Of a stretch of DNA of 64,000 nt, positions 9,048 to 17,146 are shown one piece after another. The stretch's first letter is position 1, and every line of letters starts with the position of its first letter. The translations under genes were made by a program, and so were the position numbers. The notes beneath the pieces are model-generated. The model was given only the letters and a program-made list of their open reading frames with translations, was not told where the DNA came from and searched no databases. Origin of the DNA: Priestia filamentosa (lineage in GTDB: Bacteria; Bacillota; Bacilli; Bacillales; Bacillaceae_H); assembly GCF_900177535.1 (NCBI RefSeq), contig NZ_FXAJ01000002.1, positions 868,001 through 932,000 on the forward strand, written 5' to 3'.

Positions 9048-9322
9048 TTTTCAACGACCTCCATTTATTGTCGTAACATTCTAGTTATTATTGATGAATT
9101 TTTCCACCTTCAAAAATATACATAATCGACTTTCCTTTTTAATAATTATCAAAATAACAACAAAACTCTATGCACCGACCCCCTTTCGATATTTTTTAAT
9201 ATTTATAATTATCAATATTAAAAAAATATAAATCTATGTATACTTCTATGAAAAATTTGTGTGTTTTACACCAATAAACATAAATGTATAAATATATTAA
9301 GTTCTAAAAGTAAGGATGATAA
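9048..9322. promoter_or_regulatory. Upstream region of the leucine operon with repeated AT-rich motifs
   Basis: An inverted repeat TTTTTTAATATT (9192-9203) and AATATTAAAAAA (9214-9225) surrounds ATAATTATC. The motif ATAATTATCAA also occurs near 9142-9154, giving two copies about 60 bp apart. These are candidate regulator sites. I could not settle a sigma-A or sigma-E promoter by eye; the B. subtilis operon is known as sporulation-controlled, but a sigma-E box is not evident here. Confidence 0.3.
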
Positions 9323-9500
9323 ATGAGGCAAGATACATTAACTCACCTGAAACTAAAATTCCTCATCCCTGTTCCAAACGTTATAAATTCTTCCTTAGAT
9401 ATTAATACGATCTTTGATTCTATCAATAAATGAAACGATTTCTATCATAGAAGTTACAGACGGAAGGTCTATTTGGATATTTGACAAAAATCAAAAATGA
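9323..9500 (+). pseudogene. Decayed N-terminal fragment resembling a GAF-type sensor
   Basis: An ATG at 9323, behind AAGGATGATAA, opens a 36-codon frame ending in NSSLDINTIFDSINK. After the stop the neighbouring frame continues with ISIIEVTDGRSIWIFDKNQK to TGA at 9498-9500. Together these read like the start of a GAF-domain sensor or activator (a 'LDINTIF...SIWIFD' pattern), interrupted by a frameshift. Family assignment is by resemblance only. Confidence 0.35.
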
Positions 9501-9529
9501 TTAATTGTGGAGTCATCTTAATGATTATT

Positions 9530-9715
9530 TTATCTACATATTTTTAAATCTATTAAACTACATAGTAGTGCATTAATAACCAGCATGACTTTGAATACAA
9601 AAATGCATTTTCGGAATAACAAGGAAATAAAACAGGTTCTAGATACATTAACTTTATATAATAAAGACTTATTAGACAGATCAATATCAAATAACTTTGA
9701 TTTTATACCTGTCAT
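9530..9715 (-). CDS. Possible 61-aa small protein with a hydrophobic segment
   Basis: ATG 9715 follows AAAGGGGAGAAGAA, a good ribosome site. The 61-aa product begins MTGIKSKLFDIDLSNKSLLY and has one hydrophobic stretch (FVFKVMLVINALLCSLIDL) near the C terminus. A longer upstream extension of this frame has no ribosome site and is antisense to the RDD leader. No family recognised; it could be a chance frame. Confidence 0.3.
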   Translation of the reverse strand: MTGIKSKLFDIDLSNKSLLYKVNVSRTCFISLLFRKCIFVFKVMLVINALLCSLIDLKICR

Positions 9716-9862
9716 TTCTTCTCCCCTTTTACAAAAGGGTAAGTATGAATAAATTTTAAATATTTTATATTTTTCATCTGAACGTATATCTATGTTACGA
9801 TCATGTACGAGTCTATTTATATTGATAAATGGGTATTGTACAAAAAAAGGAGGAAATATAGA

Positions 9863-10309
9863 ATGGATCATGTGATAAAACCAGCGGGATTTTGGATACG
9901 CCTTTTAGGCAACCTATTAGATGGTGTAATTGTCAGTATTCCTTTAACCCTCATTGTTTTTTTACTTACAGGAGAAGTCAATGAAAATGACCCTGTTATC
10001 TCAATTTTAGGGTTTATCTATACCGTTGCTGTACCTATTTTATGGTCAGGGTATACAATTGGAAAACGAATCGTTGGTGTTAGAATTGTAAAAGTAAACG
10101 GAAAGAAGCTTGGAATCGGAGCGATGCTATTACGGGTTCTTGTAGCCGGAATTGTTTATAGTCTTACGTTAGGTATTGCTTTAATTGTGAGTCTTTTTAT
10201 GGTTGTTTTCCGTAAAGATAAGAGAAGTCTGCATGATTTAATGGCAGGTACCTATGTTACATATGCAAAACCTCACGAAATGGAAGATAAACATACAGTT
10301 GCAAGTTAA
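9863..10309 (+). CDS. RDD family membrane protein (148 aa)
   Basis: ATG 9863 follows AAAAAAAGGAGGAAATATAGA; an in-frame extension to 9803 lies upstream of this ribosome site and is rejected. The protein has the RDD arrangement: Arg-13 and Asp-20 in WIRLLGNLLDG, three hydrophobic segments (about 22-36, 48-62, 88-116), the cytoplasmic TIGKRIVGVRIV segment, and a C-terminal HDLMAGTYV containing Asp. Members are inner-membrane proteins of mostly unknown role; some influence Na+/H+ or salt tolerance. It is monocistronic, ended by the hairpin at 10400-10442. Confidence 0.85.
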   Translation: MDHVIKPAGFWIRLLGNLLDGVIVSIPLTLIVFLLTGEVNENDPVISILGFIYTVAVPILWSGYTIGKRIVGVRIVKVNGKKLGIGAMLLRVLVAGIVYSLTLGIALIVSLFMVVFRKDKRSLHDLMAGTYVTYAKPHEMEDKHTVAS

Positions 10310-10399
10310 GTAGGTACCAACTCTAAGTATTACAAACTGGAGGTTTTCACCTTACTTAATCTGTACAATTCTGATTCAAATTTTTACATAAGAACACCA

Positions 10400-10442
10400 A
10401 AAAATAAGACTCCCTCACAGACAAAGGGCAGTCTTATTTTTT
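10400..10442 (+). terminator. Rho-independent terminator
   Basis: AAAATAAGACT and AGTCTTATTTT form an 11-bp stem around an 18-nt loop, followed by T residues. It terminates the RDD gene. The rest of 10310-10610 shows no gene. Confidence 0.8.
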
Positions 10443-10610
10443 TGATGGCGTATATTCGGAACTAACCAACTTAAAATCCCTAGGCGCTCAAGGGATCTCA
10501 TCTTTATACAGATAAAAAAAGAGAAAGGTAAAAAGTGACTTAATACTTTAATATGACTGCTTCCTTTATTAGTCGAGATTATATGAACTAAGAAATTTTA
10601 AAAATAAAAA

Positions 10611-11207
10611 TCACTTTATGCTGCTGGATATAAACATTGAAGCGTCTTGATTCATAAAGATATGATTACCATGATAGAATGTCGTAATTTTAATTGATTT
10701 AAATCCAACTTCCGATAATGTTTTTTTCAGTTCTTCATGTGAAAAACCGTTGTGAACTTTCGGATGATTTATCTTATGATTTTTATCAAAATCAATAACA
10801 ACTAGCTTTCCCTCATCATTTAAAACGTTAAACAATTCTTGTAAAATTTTTTTAGTATCTGGAATATGAAGAAGGACTAGTGACATTAAAACTATATCTG
10901 CTTTGAGGTCAGGAGTTCCTTGAGTAAAGTCTGAATAAAGTACCGTTGAATTAGTAATTTCTTTTTGAGAAATTTTAGCTTCCGCAACCTCCAACATTTG
11001 CTTTGATGAATCAACCAACAAAATAGAATCTACTAAATCTGATAATTCTAAACCAATTAGACCAGTACCACTCCCATAGTCTATTAAAGAGCTTGATTTA
11101 CTATTTTGTAATTCTGTTCTTACTTCCTTAACTATAATTTTAGCTAATTCAATTCTTTCTTCTGTATCATATCTTTTTGCTATCTGTTCAAAAACATTAT
11201 TTTCCAT
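10611..11207 (-). CDS. Class I SAM-dependent methyltransferase
   Basis: A 198-aa Rossmann methyltransferase. Motif I is LIDYGSGTGLIGLEL (residues 41-55), the acidic residue for the SAM ribose is D66 in LLVDSS, and motif IV-like DIVLMSLVLLHI follows. The first 30 residues form the usual N-terminal helix of the Methyltransf_25/11 type. The substrate cannot be deduced. It stands alone, flanked by spacers of 300 and 650 bp, with a ribosome site GTAGAGTGAGAT before ATG. Confidence 0.85.
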   Translation of the reverse strand: MENNVFEQIAKRYDTEERIELAKIIVKEVRTELQNSKSSSLIDYGSGTGLIGLELSDLVDSILLVDSSKQMLEVAEAKISQKEITNSTVLYSDFTQGTPDLKADIVLMSLVLLHIPDTKKILQELFNVLNDEGKLVVIDFDKNHKINHPKVHNGFSHEELKKTLSEVGFKSIKITTFYHGNHIFMNQDASMFISSSIK

Positions 11208-11856
11208 ATCTCACTCTACTTTCCTCTTTATTAAAAGCTAGATCTACATAGTGTTCATTATATCAAAAAAACAAAAATTTTAAAAATCACAAAATAGTTA
11301 AATCATGTACAGTAAATACATGGCTTTCATTTTATACAAAAGAATTCAGCATGAATGGTGTAAAAGACAAAAACATACTAAAAGAAACATTATCGTTGAA
11401 TAATTAGCAACGGGCATGAAAAGTTGATTTTGTAACAAAGAAATCAAGTGAAGATGAAATTGAGAATTTGCACTAAAAAAATGATAAAGTAATCTAATTG
11501 TTCTTCTGTAAAGTAGCTATATGTATCATATACATTAGATTAAATTATTCAATGTACCACATAGTGCCATTGAACACCTATTTTTAGTGAGTAGAAGAAC
11601 CTACTACATATAGTAGTAGGCTTTCCTGTTCATGAATGTATAAGATATCCAAATTTAGTTGTTAAATTTTAACTATATAAGCGTTTATTTAAAGTATTAT
11701 TACTATAAAAAAATATAACGTTTACATAATGTTGGTAATAGGTAGAAAAATCTTATTAGTATCAATAAGTTTAAAATGTCGTAACTTATTTTCAAACAAC
11801 ATAATTTTTTATAAACATAACGACTTTATTTTAAATCTACAGTAGAAGATTAAATG
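11208..11856. other. Gene-free spacer with one small hairpin
   Basis: The region is very AT-rich with no supported gene. A hairpin at 11600-11620 (CCTACTAC / GTAGTAGG, 5-nt loop) precedes CTTTCC and may be a weak terminator. Short frames near 11305-11400 lack ribosome sites and family resemblance. Confidence 0.5.
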
Positions 11857-12681
11857 TTACAGTAAATAGTCCTTTAAAGATTGCTGTAGTGTTCCTTTTG
11901 TTATTGCCTTTTGATTGAAATTAATGCCAAGGTGAATCATCTCTCTCACCAGTTCTGGTCTCAATCCGGTAATAACTGACTTACACCCCATCATATTAAT
12001 TCCATCCAGCACTTTATGAAAATGATCGATAACAACCACTTCCATATCCGTAATACCTGATAAATCCATAATTAATGTATGAATACGGGTTCTTGCGATA
12101 TCAGTTAGTACCTTTTCTTCAATCGTGTCCATTCGATACGAATCAATGGTTCCTATTAAAGGAAGAATGGCAACGGTAGGACTAATTGGGATAATAGGTA
12201 CAGATAGATGTTCCACATTTTTTCTTTGCCTATGAATTAATTCGTCTTTAAAATCTGAATAGCTTAGGAAAAATGTATTTAGAAACTGATCAATGTTGTT
12301 ATTGATTCGTTCCTCTAACTCAAAAAAATCTTCTCTAATACTAGGTAAGTTAAATTCAGATTGATATTCATAAATTGTTTTCCATAAGGATCTTCTTATC
12401 GCCTGAACCCATTCAAGTTTAAAAGCTAAAGTAAGCGAATATTGAGCCCAAGCGACCCCTTCCTGTTTAGCAAATACAACAATATCTTGATCATTGTTTT
12501 CTAAAATATAAACAACTAATCTTTCAGCATTCTTTAAGAGATCAATATTACCTTGCTTTAGAATATCGTGAATAACCTCTGCAACATTTACGGCTTCTGA
12601 TAACAACTTCTGTTGAAAATCTTCTCTCTTAGCCTTAACATAGTGAATCATCTCTTGAATATCATTATTGCTATTCCTCAT
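11857..12681 (-). CDS. RsbR paralogue (STAS-domain stressosome protein)
   Basis: This 274-aa protein has an N-terminal helical domain (about 1-150) and a C-terminal STAS domain (about 163-274) with PIIPISPTVAILPLIGTIDS and GCKSVITGLRPELVREMI. RsbR-type proteins form the stressosome core that controls sigma-B or a related output. In RsbRA two threonines, 34 residues apart, are phosphorylated by RsbT. Aligned by eye, the first is Ser-181 in IDS and the second is Val-215 in MEV rather than Thr in VDT. So the second phosphosite appears lost. No rsbS/rsbT neighbours are present. Confidence 0.85.
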   Translation of the reverse strand: MRNSNNDIQEMIHYVKAKREDFQQKLLSEAVNVAEVIHDILKQGNIDLLKNAERLVVYILENNDQDIVVFAKQEGVAWAQYSLTLAFKLEWVQAIRRSLWKTIYEYQSEFNLPSIREDFFELEERINNNIDQFLNTFFLSYSDFKDELIHRQRKNVEHLSVPIIPISPTVAILPLIGTIDSYRMDTIEEKVLTDIARTRIHTLIMDLSGITDMEVVVIDHFHKVLDGINMMGCKSVITGLRPELVREMIHLGINFNQKAITKGTLQQSLKDYLL

Positions 12682-12838
12682 TGAACGTAACCCCTTTCAG
12701 AACAACCTTATAATATCCCCCTAATTCTGTATTATAACTCGAATATACAAGATATCGCTAATTCTAACCGGCCCCTATAGTAGAAAAAATCCCGCTTCCT
12801 TACGACAACCACTCTTATTGTACCTTTAACAAAGGTTT

Positions 12839-12936
12839 AACTATATAATTATATATGTATATGAACCTACGAAACTGTTCATCATATTCATGTATTTCCC
12901 AAAACGAAAAAACTACTGATTAGGCACAGTAGTTTT
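12839..12936 (-). repeat. Dispersed 3'-element, copy E1, with terminator
   Basis: Minus-strand order is a hairpin (AAAACTACTG 12909-12918 with CAGTAGTTTT 12927-12936), a T tract, then GGGAAATACATGAATATG and ATATGTATATG. Similar boxes follow hairpins at 23070-23166, 37545-37656, 38375-38474 and 45085-45169. Here it terminates the DUF2306-like gene. Confidence 0.6.
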
Positions 12937-12953
12937 CTATTTCTATCTTTCCT

Positions 12954-13433
12954 TCATAAATTTATATTTTCTTTTTTGCCACCTCTGTACTTTTTCACCA
13001 CGATAGATGCTATTGGTACACCTACAATAGTGGGTAAAAACCAAAACCACAATTTCGGAAGTTTATTTAATAAAGGGAGCATATCTCCAATGTTAACTAA
13101 AAGGGCTGTTACAGCACCGATATAAGAACCCAACATACCTCTAATATGATGATTAAGCCAATTTCCCCACCGTCTTTTACCTGCAAGATAACCATAAATC
13201 GCAAAGGAATAAGAAAAAAGAGCTACATAAAACAAATAAGCTATTTCTTCCCATCGTAATATAGATAAAGTAATGGCAGTAATAAATACTCCAACGTAAG
13301 AAGCATGGTAGACTTCACCCCATTTTGTATGAATCCCTCTTCTTTTGGGGGCTGACATGGCTAGGAGCCCGAAAAGCAAACATATTATTCCACACACAAT
13401 GTGAATGATTAAAATTATGTTAAAAATCTCCAC
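12954..13433 (-). CDS. DUF2306-like multipass membrane protein
   Basis: A 159-aa protein with about four to five transmembrane segments. The N-terminal pattern HIVCGIICLLFGLLAM followed by KRRGIHTKWGEVYHASYVGVF has histidines at 11, 35 and 43, as in DUF2306-related proteins where they may bind haem or metal. Function is unknown. ATG 13433 follows AAGGAGGAGTTATTG. It is monocistronic with a terminator right behind it. Confidence 0.7.
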   Translation of the reverse strand: MEIFNIILIIHIVCGIICLLFGLLAMSAPKRRGIHTKWGEVYHASYVGVFITAITLSILRWEEIAYLFYVALFSYSFAIYGYLAGKRRWGNWLNHHIRGMLGSYIGAVTALLVNIGDMLPLLNKLPKLWFWFLPTIVGVPIASIVVKKYRGGKKENINL

Positions 13434-13648
13434 AATAACTCCTCCTTATTTTATCGTTAGGAGTAGAAAAAACGGCTATTTATTTGATTTAAACGTACGT
13501 TAATCAACTAAAATCATCTTCTCCATATGACTATTATATAACCTTAACATTTTAAAAATTAGTGCATTATCTCATCATTGAGATATGAGATTTATCATAT
13601 TATTTTTAGTTCGCATAATGCTGTTTATCAGGATCTATCTTTATATAG

Positions 13649-13686
13649 GCAAAAGGCATTTAAGAAACATCTTAAATGCCTTTTGC
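13649..13686 (-). terminator. Strong rho-independent terminator of the cupin gene
   Basis: A perfect 16-bp stem (GCAAAAGGCATTTAAG and its complement) with a 6-nt loop lies 17 bp beyond the cupin stop codon. On the minus strand it is followed by the T-rich TATATAAAG. Confidence 0.75.
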
Positions 13687-13702
13687 AATCTTCATGTTAT
13701 TT

Positions 13703-14050
13703 TTACTTATCGATGATAATAGTATCAGCGTTTTTATCTTCAAAACAGAGATTTATCGTTCTTTGTTTAGCTCTAGTCCTATGAACAGTTCCAGCTGGAA
13801 TAAGTATTGTATCATTTGGTTTTAAAACAACGGTATCCTTATCTTTGAGATCAATTAACAATTCACCTTCTAAAACCATAAATAGTTCATCTGAATTAGA
13901 ATGATAATGCCATTCGTATTCACCTGAAAAAACGGCAATACGAAGACAGTGATTATTGACATCAGACACGGCAAAATTCACATGTTGATCTTTAATATCC
14001 TTTGTAATCTCCAGAAGATTGATCTTTTCCAAATCTATTTTTTCTATCAT
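13703..14050 (-). CDS. Small cupin-domain protein
   Basis: A 115-aa single-domain cupin. Motif 1 is WHYHSNSDELFMVLEGEL with metal ligands H48, H50 and E55, and motif 2 is PNDTILIPAGTVHRT with H90. The full four-ligand set is present, so it should bind metal. It lies 56 bp downstream of the cyclase gene, same strand, so the two are probably one operon; single cupins of this sort often isomerise or sense small acids. Substrate unknown. Confidence 0.85.
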   Translation of the reverse strand: MIEKIDLEKINLLEITKDIKDQHVNFAVSDVNNHCLRIAVFSGEYEWHYHSNSDELFMVLEGELLIDLKDKDTVVLKPNDTILIPAGTVHRTRAKQRTINLCFEDKNADTIIIDK

Positions 14051-14106
14051 CTTAATTCTCCTTTGATTTTTAAGGGGATTCTAATATAATAAACTATGTT
14101 GTGTAA

Positions 14107-14778
14107 CTATAGTTTATTTGGAATTTCTGCAAAGGCTCTAACTGGAAAAGTCCCAAAGTCTTTGATTTTTGGGGAAACAGCATAAAATAAAAAGTTTTCA
14201 GTTGAAATTTGTTTTAAGTTGCATAAATGTTCAACGATGAAAATTTCTTTCCCTAATAAAGTGGTATGTACAGGACGATCTTTACCTGACGTATTATCTA
14301 TATTCACAGAATCAATCCCAACTAAAGCAGCTTTTTTATCCACTAAATATTGTGCAGCTTTCTCCGTTAAATATGGATGATTTTCAAAGTATTGATCTGT
14401 ATTCCAGTATTGGTCCCAACCTGTGTGAATAAGGACGGCTTTTCCTTCAATATCAAGGTCATAAAACACGTCTTCATTAATCTCTTTTTTATTTTTATCA
14501 ATATGAATGGTAACTCCTTCTAGACCAGCCATCTTATCAATTGGTATTTCCGATAGATCTTTGCCATTAGCATACCTATGAAATGGAACATCAATATAAG
14601 TTCCTGTATTAGACACCATTTCTATTTTTCCAATTTGAAATTCTGTTCCTTCTCCATAATGTTTTCGGGATTCTTCTCGACTTAAATAATCACAAATGAT
14701 TGGAGCAGGAAGCCCTTTATAAGTTATAATGCCATCTTGAATCGTATGGCTCAAATCAATATATTTTTTTCTCTTCAT
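14107..14778 (-). CDS. Cyclase family protein (kynurenine formamidase-like fold)
   Basis: The 223-aa protein matches the cyclase family (COG1878 type), metal-dependent amide or lactone hydrolases. Landmarks are IDLSHTI at residues 7-13, SNTGTYIDVPFHRY at 56-69 and VLIHTGWDQYW. In kynurenine formamidase the metal ligands are HxxxHxD...H; here the first two positions read N57 and Y61, with D63 and H67 kept. Either metal binding differs or this is a distinct subfamily. It is paired with the cupin gene and adjoins the sugar-acid cluster. Confidence 0.8.
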   Translation of the reverse strand: MKRKKYIDLSHTIQDGIITYKGLPAPIICDYLSREESRKHYGEGTEFQIGKIEMVSNTGTYIDVPFHRYANGKDLSEIPIDKMAGLEGVTIHIDKNKKEINEDVFYDLDIEGKAVLIHTGWDQYWNTDQYFENHPYLTEKAAQYLVDKKAALVGIDSVNIDNTSGKDRPVHTTLLGKEIFIVEHLCNLKQISTENFLFYAVSPKIKDFGTFPVRAFAEIPNKL

Positions 14779-14906
14779 ATTATAATCACACTCTCCTTTT
14801 ATATTAATAAAAGCGGTTTACATATGGAAATTTTATCATATTTTTCTTTTTAGAATGTATATTATATAAACCTAGGTTACATAAAACTTTTCAAGGAAGT
14901 AACAAA

Positions 14907-14972
14907 AGCACAAACCCGTGATTAACAACAAGTTTGTGCTGTTTCTTTTCCTTAATGTATACTTTTGTGGAC
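14907..14972. repeat. Dispersed hairpin element, copy B
   Basis: AGCACAAAC (14907-14915) pairs with GTTTGTGCT (14932-14940), then a pyrimidine-rich tract and TATACTTTTGTGGAC. The match with copy D at 49440-49500 covers hairpin, loop (AACAACAA) and box. It lies between the kinase and cyclase genes; the rest of 14779-15063 has no gene. Confidence 0.65.
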
Positions 14973-15063
14973 GGTAATTAAATTGAAAAGTTCGAATATT
15001 ATTTTTGAGATTCTGTACATAAAGATATACAGAGAAGAAAATTACTATCTCCTCGTCTTCATT

Positions 15064-16350
15064 TTAGCGCGAGAGGTTTTTTAGATGTTTAATGGCAAGA
15101 GACAGAAATTCTTCCCCTCCAAAACTACCTGATTTCAAAACTATTAGCATATGGCGTCCGATGGCTAATCCTGATGGTAAACCTGTTTCAATCTCTTTCA
15201 ACACATAGTTTCCCTTTATGTCCAACTTTCTACTGACTGTTCCAGCAGTATCTCCACCTGCTACAATGAGTCTTTTTAAATCAACTTGATCTACAATAAC
15301 CTTTGTGATATCTGAGATTGCGGCAGATACCATCTTGCTAATTGAAAGAGGGTCAATTTCTAATTTTTTGCCCATCTCCTTAGTCTCTAAGATAATGTCT
15401 TTATTGTTGTCGGCCATGATTAAAACATCTTCTCCTTGAATTAACAGCTTTTGAGATTCTAGGGAAACACGCATAACTTCTTTATCATATTCAACAGGTG
15501 AAAATACTTTTCTAGAGTCAAAAACTTTATAAGGGACTCCAGAAGAAATAAGGTGTGCTGTTTGCGCTCTTGTTTGAGGAGTTAAACTTCCTGAAACAAC
15601 AAGTACTCCATTTTGATCTTCAATGTTTAAATCGGTCACTAAGTTATGTGTAGATCTTTTCCCTAAAAATTTAGGCAACTCTTCGGCTATAGCTGAACTT
15701 CCACCTAAAATTTTGTAATCATGGATTGCTTCAGCTACAATAGTTAAATCTGATTGAGTTTCGCTATCAATAATACAATAATTGAAATGCTTTCTTATTT
15801 CTTCAATTGTCCGTCGTAAAACTGTTGCTCCTTGTCTTACAATAGATAAATCTACAAATGTCACTTTTCTAAGGGTTTGCTTTTGTAAAATGGATACTAA
15901 ATCTGACTCCTTCATAGGATGCACAGGATCATTAGCAAATGCTGAATATTCTAATGGCTGTCCATAAACAGTATGCATTCCTCCTATTGTTGTTCTCCCA
16001 TTCTTCGGGAAAGCTAAACTAATAACAGCAAATTCCTCACCGAGCGCATCTAGCATAGCATCAAACTCTTTGCCAATATTTCCACGGAAAACTGAACATG
16101 TCTTCTTGAAAAACATAGAACATCCTGTCTCTTGTAATTTCTCTGTAGCTCCATACACTTTTTGATAGCTTAAATTATCCAAGTCTAACCGACTATCTGT
16201 ATCTACAATAACGACATCAGCATCCCCTTTAACATTCATTTCTTCCTCAAATATTTGAACTTTAGCTTTGTATCCCTTATTACTAAACATAATTCCTATA
16301 TCGTTTGCTCCAGTGGTATCATCAGCTACCACTCCTATTATTTGTCCCAT
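15064..16350 (-). CDS. Four-carbon acid sugar kinase family protein (DUF1537)
   Basis: At 428 aa this is a full-length DUF1537 kinase. The N-terminal domain has VVADDTTGANDIGI (about 7-20) and FFKKTCSVFRGNIGKE; the C-terminal nucleotide domain has AGGDTAGTVSRKL and the ETGLPSGLAIG segment. Characterised members phosphorylate D-threonate, D-erythronate or 3-oxo-tetronates. It starts 22 bp after the class II aldolase gene, and kinase plus aldolase-type decarboxylase is the OtnK/OtnC arrangement, although which four-carbon acid is used here is inference. Confidence 0.9.
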   Translation of the reverse strand: MGQIIGVVADDTTGANDIGIMFSNKGYKAKVQIFEEEMNVKGDADVVIVDTDSRLDLDNLSYQKVYGATEKLQETGCSMFFKKTCSVFRGNIGKEFDAMLDALGEEFAVISLAFPKNGRTTIGGMHTVYGQPLEYSAFANDPVHPMKESDLVSILQKQTLRKVTFVDLSIVRQGATVLRRTIEEIRKHFNYCIIDSETQSDLTIVAEAIHDYKILGGSSAIAEELPKFLGKRSTHNLVTDLNIEDQNGVLVVSGSLTPQTRAQTAHLISSGVPYKVFDSRKVFSPVEYDKEVMRVSLESQKLLIQGEDVLIMADNNKDIILETKEMGKKLEIDPLSISKMVSAAISDITKVIVDQVDLKRLIVAGGDTAGTVSRKLDIKGNYVLKEIETGLPSGLAIGRHMLIVLKSGSFGGEEFLSLAIKHLKNLSR

Positions 16351-16372
16351 TACTATCCCTCTTTTCTATCTT

Positions 16373-17041
16373 TCATTTATTACTAGGCTTAATAGAATGA
16401 TTCACTGTCTTTCTTGGTTTATAAAAGGACTCATTTAAAAAACTTTGTACAGTTTTCTGTGGAATTAAGCTAAGTTTAATCCCTGATTCTTTTGCTTTTA
16501 AAATCATATGACATGCCATCTCTAAAGTTTGTAGTCTCATTTGAGCTTCTAATAAAGACTCATCCAATACTACTACCCCATGATTTTTCATAATGATGAT
16601 ATTGGCGTTGGATGCTTGAGCAGTTACAGCCTCAGCTAATTCTTGTGAACCAGGGTGAAAATAGTCTACGTAAGCAATATCCTCTAGATAATACATCGTT
16701 TCTACAAATAATTTAGAAATAATGGCTTCATTACTACAAGAAAACAAAGTCGTATAAAATGGCGATGAATGTAAGACTGCGTTTATGTCTTCACGCTTCT
16801 GATAAATTCCGAGATGCATGGGTGTTTCTTTGGAGGCTTTCCTCTCACTGTAATTCTGACCTGTAGAAATATTAAACTTTACAAAATCATCTTCCGATAG
16901 ATTAGCCATATATGTTCCGGAGGCCGTGATAAGCATTTCATCAGGATCAGTCCTAACGCTTATATTTCCTGATGTTCCCCATGCTAGCTGATTTGAGATA
17001 AGATACTTTCCTGTATTCATTAATTGCTGTTTGTAATTCAT
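16373..17041 (-). CDS. Class II aldolase/adducin family protein (OtnC-like context)
   Basis: The 222-aa protein has the class II aldolase fold markers WGTSGNISVR (21-30), ITASGTYMANL, the acid E72 in KETPMHLGIY and H154 in KNHGVVVLD. The usual HxH zinc pair reads H91-S-S93, so one ligand seems replaced. Next to a DUF1537 kinase the expected role is 3-oxo-tetronate 4-phosphate decarboxylation or a retro-aldol step. AAAAGGAGTTTTTTC precedes the ATG. The gene is intact although the transporter just upstream is broken. Confidence 0.85.
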   Translation of the reverse strand: MNYKQQLMNTGKYLISNQLAWGTSGNISVRTDPDEMLITASGTYMANLSEDDFVKFNISTGQNYSERKASKETPMHLGIYQKREDINAVLHSSPFYTTLFSCSNEAIISKLFVETMYYLEDIAYVDYFHPGSQELAEAVTAQASNANIIIMKNHGVVVLDESLLEAQMRLQTLEMACHMILKAKESGIKLSLIPQKTVQSFLNESFYKPRKTVNHSIKPSNK

Positions 17042-17146
17042 GAAAAAACTCCTTTTATGAGATAAACTTTTAGATGGAACACCTTCAACAATTTATTAGT
17101 TGTTTGATTTTACAGTTATACTACTGTTCATGTAGATGACATATTA

